Assembly: GCF_030684895.1 (NCBI RefSeq)
Contig: NZ_JAUXXP010000065.1
Span: forward strand, 1-33,197
Direction: 5' to 3'
From: Pseudomonas sp.
GTDB taxonomy: Bacteria; Pseudomonadota; Gammaproteobacteria; Pseudomonadales; Pseudomonadaceae
DNA length: 33,197 nt
This document shows positions 26,251-33,197 of the stretch, piece by piece (the first letter of the stretch is position 1; every line of letters starts with the position of its first letter). Both the position numbers and the translations under genes were made by a program. The notes under the pieces were generated by a model. That model saw nothing but the letters and a program-made list of their open reading frames with translations, made no database searches and had not been told where the DNA came from.

Positions 26251-27666
26251 TCAATGTAGAAGTTCGATACGCAGGCTGTTGGTGCTGCCCGGTTGGCCGA
26301 ACGGCTCACCGGCGGTAATCACTACGGTGTCGCCGGTATTGGCCAGGCCTGTTGTGCGGGCGGTTTCCAGCGCGATACGGGTAACGTCCTCGGCCTTGTG
26401 CAGGCGTTCGTTGACCACCGAGTACACGCCCCAAGCTACGCTCAAGCGGCGTGCCGTATTCAGGCTCGGGGTCAGGCTCAAGATCGGCGCTTTCGGCCGC
26501 TCGCGCGAGGCGCGCAAGCTGGAGTTGCCCGACTCGGTGTAGTTGACCAGCACCGCCACCGGCAAGATGGTGCTGATGCGACGGATCGCGCAGCTGATTG
26601 CGTCCGACGCGGTGGCTTCTGCCTGCGGGCGACTGACGTCGAGCTGGGCCTGGAAGTCCGGGCCGTTTTCCACCTGACGAATGATCTTGCTCATCATCTG
26701 CACGGCTTCCTGCGGGTAGTCGCCGGAAGCGGTTTCCGCCGAGAGCATCACCGCATCGGCGCCTTCAGCCACGGCGTTGGCCACGTCGGTGACTTCAGCA
26801 CGGGTTGGCGCAGGGGAGAAGCGCATGGACTCGAGCATCTGCGTGGCCACCACCACCGGCTTACCGAGCTGGCGACAGGTGCGGATGATGTCGCGCTGGA
26901 TACGCGGCACGTTCTCGGCCGGCACTTCCACGCCCAGGTCGCCACGGGCAACCATGATCGCGTCGCACAGCTTGGTGATTTCTTCCAGGTGAATCACCGC
27001 AGACGGCTTCTCGATCTTGGCCATCAGAAAGGCGCGATCACCGATCAGTTGACGGGCTTCGATAATGTCTTCCGGGCGCTGCACAAACGATAGCGCGACC
27101 CAGTCCACGCCCAACTCCAGACCAAAGCTCAGGTCGCGGCGGTCCTTCTCGGTCAGCGGGCTCAGTTGCAGCACGGCTTCCGGCACGTTGACGCCTTTGC
27201 GGTCGGACAGTTCGCCACCGGCGATGACTTCGGTGATCACAGCATCGTTGTGTTTGGCGGTGACTTGCAGGCGCAGGCGACCATCGTCGAGCAGCAGGCT
27301 CATGCCCGGTTGCAGTGCTTCGATGATTTCCGGGTGAGGCAGGTTGACTCGATTGACGTCGCCTGGGGTGTTGTCGAGGTCCAGGCGCAGGGTCTGGCCG
27401 CGTTGCAGGTTGACCTTGCCGTCGGCAAAGCGGCCAACGCGCAGCTTCGGCCCTTGCAGGTCCATCAGAATGCCAATCGGAGTGTTCAGCTGCTGCTCGA
27501 CTTCACGCACCCAGTCGAAGCGCTGGGCGTGGTCGGCGTGTTCACCGTGGCTGAAGTTGAGGCGGAACAGGTTGACTCCGTTCTCCACCAGTTGGCGGAT
27601 GTCATCGATGGTTTTGATCGCTGGGCCAAGGGTGGCTAGGATTTTTACTTTCTTGTCGGCGTTCAT
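26251..27666 (-). CDS. pyk: Pyruvate kinase (gcl-operon type)
   Basis: 471 residues. The N-terminal KVKILATLGPA and FRLNFSHG (34-41) blocks, the signature FLMAKIEKPSAV with the catalytic lysine, VARGDLGVE and MLSAETASGDYP are all present, so the enzyme should be active. It converts phosphoenolpyruvate and ADP to pyruvate and ATP. Pseudomonads have two pyruvate kinases; this one closes the glyoxylate-glycerate operon as in P. aeruginosa (pykF type). Its ATG overlaps the ttuD stop (ATGA), indicating coupled translation. Confidence 0.95.
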   Translation of the reverse strand: MNADKKVKILATLGPAIKTIDDIRQLVENGVNLFRLNFSHGEHADHAQRFDWVREVEQQLNTPIGILMDLQGPKLRVGRFADGKVNLQRGQTLRLDLDNTPGDVNRVNLPHPEIIEALQPGMSLLLDDGRLRLQVTAKHNDAVITEVIAGGELSDRKGVNVPEAVLQLSPLTEKDRRDLSFGLELGVDWVALSFVQRPEDIIEARQLIGDRAFLMAKIEKPSAVIHLEEITKLCDAIMVARGDLGVEVPAENVPRIQRDIIRTCRQLGKPVVVATQMLESMRFSPAPTRAEVTDVANAVAEGADAVMLSAETASGDYPQEAVQMMSKIIRQVENGPDFQAQLDVSRPQAEATASDAISCAIRRISTILPVAVLVNYTESGNSSLRASRERPKAPILSLTPSLNTARRLSVAWGVYSVVNERLHKAEDVTRIALETARTTGLANTGDTVVITAGEPFGQPGSTNSLRIELLH

Positions 27667-28949
27667 TTTTCAGAGTTCTCAAGAATGAGGATGGCGCGAA
27701 AATCGTTGACGTTGGTACGCGTCGGGCCGGTGACGATCAGTTGATCGAGGGCGGCGAAGTAGCCGTAGCCGTTGTTGTTATCCAGCTCATCGCTGCTGCT
27801 TAGCCCCAGCGCCGCAGCGCGGGCATAGCTGTCGGGGGTCATAAGGGCCCCGGCGTTGTCTTCCGAGCCGTCGATGCCGTCGGTGTCACCGGCCAGGGCA
27901 TACACCCCGGGTAGGCCCTTGAGGCTGTCGGTGAGGCTCAGCAAAAATTCGGCGTTGCGCCCACCACGGCCATTGCCGCGTACGGTCACCGTGGTTTCAC
28001 CGCCGGAGAGAATCACGCAGGGCGCTTTGATCGGTTGGCCATGCAGGCGCACCTGTTTGGCGATGCCAGCATGCACCTTGGCGACTTCCCGCGATTCGCC
28101 TTCCAGGTCACCGAGGATCAGTGCCGGCAAACCGACAGCGCGCGCCTTAGCGGCAGCAGCATCGAGGGATTGCTGCGGACGGGCGATCAGCTGGAAGTGG
28201 CTGCGAGCCAGACACGGGTCGCCCGGTTTGACGGTTTCCGAGGCCGGGTTCTGCAGCCAGGCGCGCACATTGGCCGGGATCTCGATGTTATAGCGGGCGA
28301 GGATCGCCAGGGCTTCAGCCGAGGTAGTCGGGTCAGCCACGGTTGGGCCAGAAGCAATCACCGTGGCTTCATCGCCCGGTACATCGGAAATCGCGTAGGT
28401 GTAGACGCTGGCCGGCCAGCTGGCTTTGGCCAGGCGGCCGCCCTTGATCGCAGAAAGGTGCTTGCGCACGCAGTTCATTTCGCCAATCGATGCGCCGGAT
28501 TTCAGCAGGGCTTTGTTGACCGCTTGTTTGTCGGCCAGCGAGATGCCTTCAGCAGGTAGCGCGAGCAGGGAAGAACCGCCGCCGGACAACAGAAAGATCA
28601 CCCGATCAGACTCGCTGAGGTTGCTGACCAGCTCCAGCACGCGGCGCGCCACGCGCTCGCCGGCATCGTCCGGCACTGGGTGCGCCGCTTCGACCACTTC
28701 GATTTTTTGGCAGTTGGCGCCGTGCTCGTAACGGGTAACCACCAGGCCGGAGACTTCGCCTTGCCATTCCTGCTCGATTACTTCGGCCATGGCCGCAGCG
28801 GCCTTGCCGGCGCCGATGACGATAACCCGGCCGCTGCGATCTTCTGGCAGGTAGTCAGCTAGAACCTGGCGCGGGTGGGCGGCGTCGATGGCGCTGGCGA
28901 ACAGCTCGTGCAGCAGAGACGTTGGATTGAAAGACGGATCGATGGACAT
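27663..28949 (-). CDS. ttuD: Glycerate 2-kinase (MOFRL family, TtuD; formerly hydroxypyruvate reductase)
   Basis: 428 residues from ATG 28949 (MSIDPSFNPTSLLHELF), preceded by AGAGAGA; the frame is open to 28979. It has the two MOFRL-family parts: an N-terminal domain with VIVIGAGKAAAAMAE, FLLSGGGSSLLALPAEGISL and GEMNCVRKHLSAIKGGRLA, and a C-terminal MOFRL domain with CVILSGGETTVTVRGNGRGGRNAEF and ALAGDTDGIDGS. Members phosphorylate D-glycerate at C2; older annotations call them hydroxypyruvate reductases. It links GlxR to Pyk: glycerate goes to 2-phosphoglycerate and on to pyruvate. Confidence 0.92.
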   Translation of the reverse strand: MSIDPSFNPTSLLHELFASAIDAAHPRQVLADYLPEDRSGRVIVIGAGKAAAAMAEVIEQEWQGEVSGLVVTRYEHGANCQKIEVVEAAHPVPDDAGERVARRVLELVSNLSESDRVIFLLSGGGSSLLALPAEGISLADKQAVNKALLKSGASIGEMNCVRKHLSAIKGGRLAKASWPASVYTYAISDVPGDEATVIASGPTVADPTTSAEALAILARYNIEIPANVRAWLQNPASETVKPGDPCLARSHFQLIARPQQSLDAAAAKARAVGLPALILGDLEGESREVAKVHAGIAKQVRLHGQPIKAPCVILSGGETTVTVRGNGRGGRNAEFLLSLTDSLKGLPGVYALAGDTDGIDGSEDNAGALMTPDSYARAAALGLSSSDELDNNNGYGYFAALDQLIVTGPTRTNVNDFRAILILENSEK

Positions 28950-29005
28950 GGCGATCTCTCTTGATAGGGCCGGAGCCACTTTTTATTACTGAAGCACGTT
29001 CGATT

Positions 29006-29132
29006 CTAGTGCGCAGCGCCCTGGGGCAAGGCGCTCTGCACTAGATTCGATCCACCCGGCAGGCAGGCCGTGACACCGCCTGCCGGACAGATCGAAAGGG
29101 TTGTTTCAGTGCGGCTGACCCCGCCCTGAAAC
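29006..29132. repeat. Three consecutive hairpins between glxR and ttuD
   Basis: Hairpin C (29103-29132, GTTTCAG / CTGAAAC) starts 8 bases after the glxR stop. Hairpin B (29056-29086) has a perfect 9-bp stem, CCGGCAGGC / GCCTGCCGG. Hairpin A (29006-29044) pairs CTAGTGCGCAGCGCC with GGCGCTCTGCACTAG, 13 of 15 positions. They fill most of the 190-base gap and may attenuate or protect the transcript. Confidence 0.7.
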
Positions 29133-29139
29133 CTGTTAC

Positions 29140-30030
29140 TTACTCACCGCGGATGTTGAAGTTGGCCATGTGCTCCAACCCTTTGATCAGCGCCGAGTGG
29201 TCCCAGTTGCTGCCGCCGATGGCCGCGCAGGTGCTGAACACTTGCTGAGCATTGGCGGTGTTGGGCAGGTTAAGGCCCAGTTCTTTCGCGCCGGCCAGGG
29301 CCAGGTTGAGGTCCTTCTGGTGCAGGCTGATGCGGAAGCCTGGGTCGAAAGTGCCTTTGATCATGCGTTCGCCGTGCACTTCAAGGATCTTCGAACCGGC
29401 GAAGCCGCCCATCAGCGCTTCACGCACCTTGGCTGGATCGGCACCGTTCTTGGCGGCGAACAGCAGGGCTTCAGCCACGGCCTGGATGTTCAGGGCTACG
29501 ATGATCTGATTGGCGACCTTGGCGGTCTGACCGTCACCGTTACCGCCAACGCGGGTGATGTTCTTGCCCATGGCCTGGAACAGCGGCAGCGCGCGCTCGA
29601 AGGCATTCGGGCAACCGCCGATCATGATGCTCAGGGTCGCGGCCTTGGCACCCACTTCGCCACCGGATACCGGCGCGTCGAGGTAGGCAGCGCCTGTGGC
29701 TTTGATCTTCTCGGCGAAGACCTTGGTGGCGGTAGGAGAGATCGAGCTCATGTCGATCACCACTTTGCCAGCGCCCACGCCTGCGGCAACGCCGTCGGCG
29801 CGGAACAGCACGTCTTCAACCTGCGGGGTATCCGGCACCATGATGATGATGAATTCGGCTTCCTGCGCCACTTCGCGCGGGTTGGCCAGGCCGATGCCGT
29901 TGTCGCCCAGCAGGTCGGCCGGAGCCTTGTCGAAGTGCTCGGAGAAGAACAGGGTGTGCCCGGCTTTTTGCAGGTTCTGCGCCATAGGCTTGCCCATGAT
30001 GCCGGTGCCGATAAATCCGATTTTTGCCAT
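29140..30030 (-). CDS. glxR: Tartronate semialdehyde reductase GlxR
   Basis: 296 residues of the beta-hydroxyacid dehydrogenase family. The Rossmann nucleotide loop is GFIGTGIMGKPMAQNL (5-20), the substrate loop DAPVSGGEVGA (118-128) and the catalytic lysine K171 in GQTAKVANQ. It reduces tartronate semialdehyde, the Gcl product, to D-glycerate with NAD(P)H. AGGAGA precedes the ATG. Third gene of the operon; a perfect hairpin repeat separates it from hyi. Confidence 0.96.
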   Translation of the reverse strand: MAKIGFIGTGIMGKPMAQNLQKAGHTLFFSEHFDKAPADLLGDNGIGLANPREVAQEAEFIIIMVPDTPQVEDVLFRADGVAAGVGAGKVVIDMSSISPTATKVFAEKIKATGAAYLDAPVSGGEVGAKAATLSIMIGGCPNAFERALPLFQAMGKNITRVGGNGDGQTAKVANQIIVALNIQAVAEALLFAAKNGADPAKVREALMGGFAGSKILEVHGERMIKGTFDPGFRISLHQKDLNLALAGAKELGLNLPNTANAQQVFSTCAAIGGSNWDHSALIKGLEHMANFNIRGE

Positions 30031-30067
30031 GAGTAAGATCTCCTGGAGTGTTGCGGTCTAGTGGCGC

Positions 30068-30128
30068 CGTAGGATGGGTGAAACCCATCACAGGGGGGCC
30101 GTGTTTGATGGGTTTCACCCATCCTACG
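30068..30128. repeat. Perfect 23-bp inverted repeat between hyi and glxR
   Basis: Left arm 30068-30090 (begins CGTAGGATGGGTGAAACCC) and right arm 30106-30128 are perfectly complementary over 23 bases, with a 15-base G-rich loop. It fills most of the 100-base gap inside the operon. Confidence 0.9.
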
Positions 30129-30130
30129 AT

Positions 30131-30913
30131 TCAGATTGCGTTATGCGCTTTCATCCAGCCGAGGCCAGCAGCGGTGGTGGTTGCCGGCTTGTATTCACAG
30201 CCGATCCAGCCCTGGTAGCCGATGCGATCCAGGTGCTCGAAGAGGAAGCGGTAGTTGATCTCGCCAGTGCCCGGCTCGTTGCGGCCCGGGTTGTCGGCCA
30301 ACTGCACATGGTTGATCACAGACAGGTTGGCCTCGACGGTACGCGCCAGGTCACCTTCCATGATTTGCATGTGATAGATGTCGTATTGCAGGTACAGGTT
30401 GCTGCTGGCGACCTTGTCGCGAATGGCCAGCGCCTGCTTGGTGGTGTTCAGGTAGAAGCCGGGAATGTCGCGGGTATTGATCATTTCCATGACCAGCTTG
30501 ATGCCCGCGGCTTCGAGCTTGCCGGCGGCAAACTTGAGGTTGTCGACAAAGATTTGCTCGACGGTGGCGCAATCCAGACCCTGCGGACGGATACCGGCCA
30601 GGCAGTTGATCTGCGTGTTGCCCAGCACCTTGGCGTAGGCGATGGCCTGGTCAACACCGGCGCGGAATTCTTCAACGCGGTCGGGGTGGCAGGCGATACC
30701 ACGCTCGCCCTTGGCCCAATCGCCAGCAGGCAGGTTGAACAGCACCTGCTCCAGGCGGTTGGCATCCAAGCGCGCCTTGATCACGTCGACGGCGAAGTCA
30801 TAAGGAAACAGGTACTCGACACCGCTAAAGCCGGCGGCTGCGGCAGCGTCGAAACGGTCCATAAAGTCCACTTCGGTGAACAGCATGGACAGGTTGGCGG
30901 CAAAACGGGGCAT
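30131..30913 (-). CDS. hyi: Hydroxypyruvate isomerase Hyi
   Basis: 260 residues, a TIM-barrel of the AP-endonuclease-2/xylose-isomerase type. Catalytic glutamates fit E143 (IKLVMEMINTRDIPGFYL) and E240 (GWIGCEYKP), with metal-binding residues in QYDIYHMQIMEGD and NHVQLADNPGRNEPGTGE. It interconverts hydroxypyruvate and tartronate semialdehyde. AGGAG stands before the ATG. It lies second in the operon between gcl and glxR, with a hairpin repeat on each side. Confidence 0.95.
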   Translation of the reverse strand: MPRFAANLSMLFTEVDFMDRFDAAAAAGFSGVEYLFPYDFAVDVIKARLDANRLEQVLFNLPAGDWAKGERGIACHPDRVEEFRAGVDQAIAYAKVLGNTQINCLAGIRPQGLDCATVEQIFVDNLKFAAGKLEAAGIKLVMEMINTRDIPGFYLNTTKQALAIRDKVASSNLYLQYDIYHMQIMEGDLARTVEANLSVINHVQLADNPGRNEPGTGEINYRFLFEHLDRIGYQGWIGCEYKPATTTAAGLGWMKAHNAI

Positions 30914-30930
30914 GGTGATGCTCCTATTTT

Positions 30931-30990
30931 CGTAGCCCGGATGTAATCCGGGGGGGGCTTTAAAGCTCCCCGGATTGCATCCGGCCTACG
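30931..30990. repeat. GTAG...CTAC hairpin between gcl and hyi
   Basis: Arms at 30931-30953 (begins CGTAGCCCGGATGTAATCC) and 30968-30990 (ends GGATTGCATCCGGCCTACG) pair at 21 of 23 positions around a 14-base loop. It lies in the 86-base gcl-hyi gap, starting 9 bases after the gcl stop. Similar CGTAGCCCGGATG...CATCCGG...CTACG elements are frequent between genes in this genus. Confidence 0.85.
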
Positions 30991-30999
30991 GGGTTGGTC

Positions 31000-32775
31000 T
31001 TAGTCCAGCAACGAGATCGCAGTCGGGGCGTCGGCACCGCGTTCGGCGAGTTCTTCGAACTCGTTGACCGCGTTGATTTCCACACCCATGGAGATGTTGG
31101 TGACACGCTCCAGGATGATTTCGACCATGACCGGTACGCGGAACTCTTCCATCAGCGCCTTGGCCTTGGCCAATGCCGCCTGGATGTCGTTCGGCTCGAA
31201 TACACGTACGGCCTTACAGCCCAGGCCTTCCACCACAGCAACGTGGTCGACGCCGTAACCGTTGATCTCGGGTGCGTTGATGTTCTCGAAGGCTAACTGC
31301 ACGCAGTAGTCCATCTCGAAACCGCGCTGCGACTGACGGATCAGGCCCAGGTAGGAGTTGTTCACCACCACGTGGATGTACGGCAGGTTGAACTGCGCGC
31401 CCACGGCCAGTTCTTCGATCATGAACTGGAAGTCATAGTCGCCTGACAGCGCCACGACGTTACGGGTCGGATCAGCCTTGACCACACCCAGCGCTGCCGG
31501 AATGGTCCAGCCGAGCGGGCCGGCCTGGCCACAGTTGATCCAGTGACGCGGCTTGTACACGTGGAGGAACTGCGCGCCAGCAATCTGCGACAGACCGATG
31601 GAGCTGACGTAGCAGGTGTCCTTGCCGAAGAACTCGTTCATCTCTTCGTACACGCGCTGCGGTTTGACCGGCACGTTGTCGAAGTGGGTCTTGCGCTGCA
31701 GGGTGCGCTTGCGCTCGCGGCAGGATTCAACCCAGGCGCTGCGGTCTTTCAGCTTGCCAGCGCTTTTCCATTCGCGGGCCACTTCGATAAAGGCGTCCAG
31801 GGCGGCGCCCGCATCGGAAACGATGCCCAGGTCCGGGTTGAACACGCGGCCAATCTGCGTCGGTTCGATGTCGACGTGAATGAACTTGCGGCCTTCGGTG
31901 TACACATCGATGCTGCCGGTGTGGCGGTTGGCCCAACGGTTACCGATACCGAATACCAGGTCGGATTCCAGCAGGGTGGCGTTGCCGTAGCGGTGTGAGG
32001 TTTGCAGACCGACCATGCCAACCATTAGCTTGTGGTCATCTGGAATCGCGCCCCAGCCCATCAGGGTTGGCACAACCGGCACGCCGGTCAGTTCAGCAAA
32101 CTCAACCAGCTTGTCGGCCGCGTCGGCGTTGAAAATACCGCCACCGGCAACCAGCAATGGACGCTCAGCGTCATTCAGCATGGCCAGGGCTTTCTCAGCC
32201 TGAACGCGGTTAGCCGCCGGCTTGGCCAGTGGCAGTGGCTCGTAGGCGTCGATGTCGAATTCGATCTCGGCCATCTGCACGTCGAACGGCAGGTCGATCA
32301 GCACCGGCCCTGGGCGGCCGCTGCGCATTTCATAAAAGGCTTTCTGGAAAGCGCGTGGCACTTGGCCCGGCTCCATTACCGTGGTCGCCCACTTGGTCAC
32401 CGGCTTGACGATGCTGGTGATGTCGACGGCCTGGAAGTCTTCCTTGTGCATGCGAGCACGCGGCGCTTGGCCGGTGATGCACAGAATCGGGATGGAGTCG
32501 GCGGATGCCGAGTACAGGCCGGTCACCATGTCGGTGCCAGCTGGGCCGGAGGTGCCGATGCACACGCCGATATTGCCGGCATTGGTGCGGGTGTAACCCT
32601 CAGCCATGTGCGAGGCACCTTCGACGTGGCGAGCCAGGACGTGGTCGATACCGCCGACTTTCTTCAGTGCAGCGTACAGGGGGTTGATGGCGGCGCCGGG
32701 GATGCCGAACGCAGTGTCAACGCCTTCGCGGCGCATCACCAGTACGGCGGCCTCGATTGCTCTCATTTTGGCCAT
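31000..32775 (-). CDS. gcl: Glyoxylate carboligase Gcl
   Basis: 591 residues, a thiamine diphosphate enzyme that joins two glyoxylates into tartronate semialdehyde and CO2. The catalytic glutamate present in nearly all such enzymes is replaced by V51 ([13 protein letters not shown]), the known peculiarity of glyoxylate carboligase, so the assignment is firm. The cofactor-binding [14 protein letters not shown] ... VVVNNSYLG motif is near 437-466, and a FAD/central domain lies at about 190-360. GAGGC precedes the ATG. It leads the operon gcl-hyi-glxR-ttuD-pyk, with two GTATAC palindromes upstream. Confidence 0.97.
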   Translation of the reverse strand: MAKMRAIEAAVLVMRREGVDTAFGIPGAAINPLYAALKKVGGIDHVLARHVEGASHMAEGYTRTNAGNIGVCIGTSGPAGTDMVTGLYSASADSIPILCITGQAPRARMHKEDFQAVDITSIVKPVTKWATTVMEPGQVPRAFQKAFYEMRSGRPGPVLIDLPFDVQMAEIEFDIDAYEPLPLAKPAANRVQAEKALAMLNDAERPLLVAGGGIFNADAADKLVEFAELTGVPVVPTLMGWGAIPDDHKLMVGMVGLQTSHRYGNATLLESDLVFGIGNRWANRHTGSIDVYTEGRKFIHVDIEPTQIGRVFNPDLGIVSDAGAALDAFIEVAREWKSAGKLKDRSAWVESCRERKRTLQRKTHFDNVPVKPQRVYEEMNEFFGKDTCYVSSIGLSQIAGAQFLHVYKPRHWINCGQAGPLGWTIPAALGVVKADPTRNVVALSGDYDFQFMIEELAVGAQFNLPYIHVVVNNSYLGLIRQSQRGFEMDYCVQLAFENINAPEINGYGVDHVAVVEGLGCKAVRVFEPNDIQAALAKAKALMEEFRVPVMVEIILERVTNISMGVEINAVNEFEELAERGADAPTAISLLD

Positions 32776-32801
32776 TGTCTTGTGCCTCGTTTGTTATCAG
32801 A

Positions 32802-32811
32802 TTGTATACAA
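32802..32811. promoter_or_regulatory. Putative GntR-type operator, proximal, upstream of gcl
   Basis: TTGTATACAA is a perfect palindrome matching the FadR-subfamily GntR pattern (T-x-GT-AT-AC-x-A), 27 bases upstream of the gcl start codon, where a bound repressor could block transcription. In P. putida the gcl cluster is repressed by GclR, which I recall as a GntR-type regulator. Confidence 0.5.
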
Positions 32812-32951
32812 AACAGCTGGCTTGGATTCTATTCATGGCCTGACCTTCTGGTCAACCCGTTTTGTCGCCGAGGCGCCGTCTGGCAAAAAATCTTTTAAAA
32901 CAACCGTTTTAGCTGGGGTGCTTGATCTGCTGCGGAAACGCTTGTTAATAA

Positions 32952-32961
32952 CTGTATACAA
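32952..32961. promoter_or_regulatory. Putative GntR-type operator, distal, upstream of gcl
   Basis: CTGTATACAA repeats the GTATAC core of the proximal site, 150 bases further from gcl. Immediately beyond lies an AT-rich stretch with TTTGTATTGTATTTG. Two sites 150 bases apart could support looping, or the distal one could serve a divergent gene beyond the window. Confidence 0.45.
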
Positions 32962-33064
32962 ATACTGTTTGTATTGTATTTGTCTATTGAGTTTTTTGTT
33001 TCTGGTGGGATAGTGGTGTTGAGCTTTGGATTGCCCGGCCGCTGTCAATCGCCCTGCAGGTGGC

Positions 33065-33197
33065 GCAGCGCCGGGTGTTTCTAAGGGTCTGTTGCCGTTT
33101 CAGTCGCGGCCGCGCCGGAGCCGGTTTTTGCGCGAGGCAAGGCACGAGGAGCGTGGTTTGGTTGTTCCAAATAAGCGACGAGGAACGCCGCATCGCG
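33065..33197. repeat. Possible start of a larger intergenic repeat element, cut by the window edge
   Basis: From TCTAAGGGTCTGTT onward the composition changes to a GC-rich stretch with a CGCGGCCGCG palindrome and two near-copies of ACGAGGARCG (33144-33153 and 33178-33187). No protein is recognisable on either strand. The style resembles repeated intergenic elements I recall from pseudomonads, but the call is tentative. Confidence 0.3.

Overview
The window is high-GC chromosomal DNA of a Pseudomonas species. Three blocks have the gene content and order known from Pseudomonas aeruginosa: phhR<>phhA-phhB-phhC, acsA followed by aotJ-aotQ-aotM-(desuccinylase-like gene)-aotP-argR, and gcl-hyi-glxR-ttuD-pyk. 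A fused glucosylglycerol-phosphate phosphatase/synthase gene suggests a salt-tolerant lineage near P. mendocina, P. oleovorans or P. pseudoalcaligenes; that placement is inference. No tRNA, rRNA, CRISPR array or prophage was seen.

Layout. 1-768: the 5' end of an IS5-type transposase abuts a C-5 cytosine DNA methyltransferase reduced to its N-terminus, with further minus-strand coding debris beyond it, so this is a decayed restriction-modification locus. 769-2338 (+): the ribosome-rescue factor ArfB, a YCII-domain gene broken by a small deletion, and a VOC/PhnB-like protein. 2391-6041 (-): an MFS transporter and GgpPS, for synthesis of the compatible solute glucosylglycerol. 6301-7635 (-): a DUF2254 membrane protein. 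7731-10233 (-): phhABC for phenylalanine hydroxylation, cofactor recycling and transamination, with the divergent activator phhR (10491-12044, +). 12116-13826 (-): a three-lipoprotein operon (CsgG-like, DUF4810, DUF799). 14190-16177 (+): an overlapping DUF2157/DUF4824 pair. 16424-18379 (+): acsA. 18907-24161 (+): the arginine/ornithine ABC transporter and its regulator ArgR. 24223-26057 (-): a voltage-sensor-type potassium channel with a zinc ribbon, and a urea transporter. 26251-32775 (-): the glyoxylate-to-pyruvate route, in which Gcl condenses glyoxylate to tartronate semialdehyde, Hyi and GlxR interconvert and reduce C3 intermediates to glycerate, TtuD phosphorylates it and Pyk finishes at pyruvate.

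Most of the window is familiar core metabolism. The less explained signals are non-coding. Four long hairpins of different sequence share GTAG...CTAC termini; three of them lie in or just after the gcl operon, and every non-overlapping gap of that operon holds a hairpin. Two GTATAC palindromes lie upstream of gcl. A pair of ACCATGGTCG repeats, 22 bp apart, lies upstream of acsA. acsA and phhA carry the same AACAACAA (Crc/Hfq-type) motif at almost the same distance from their start codons. A TyrR-type palindrome lies between phhA and phhR, and TGTCGC repeats of ArgR type lie upstream of aotJ. I did not find a clear new multi-gene system.
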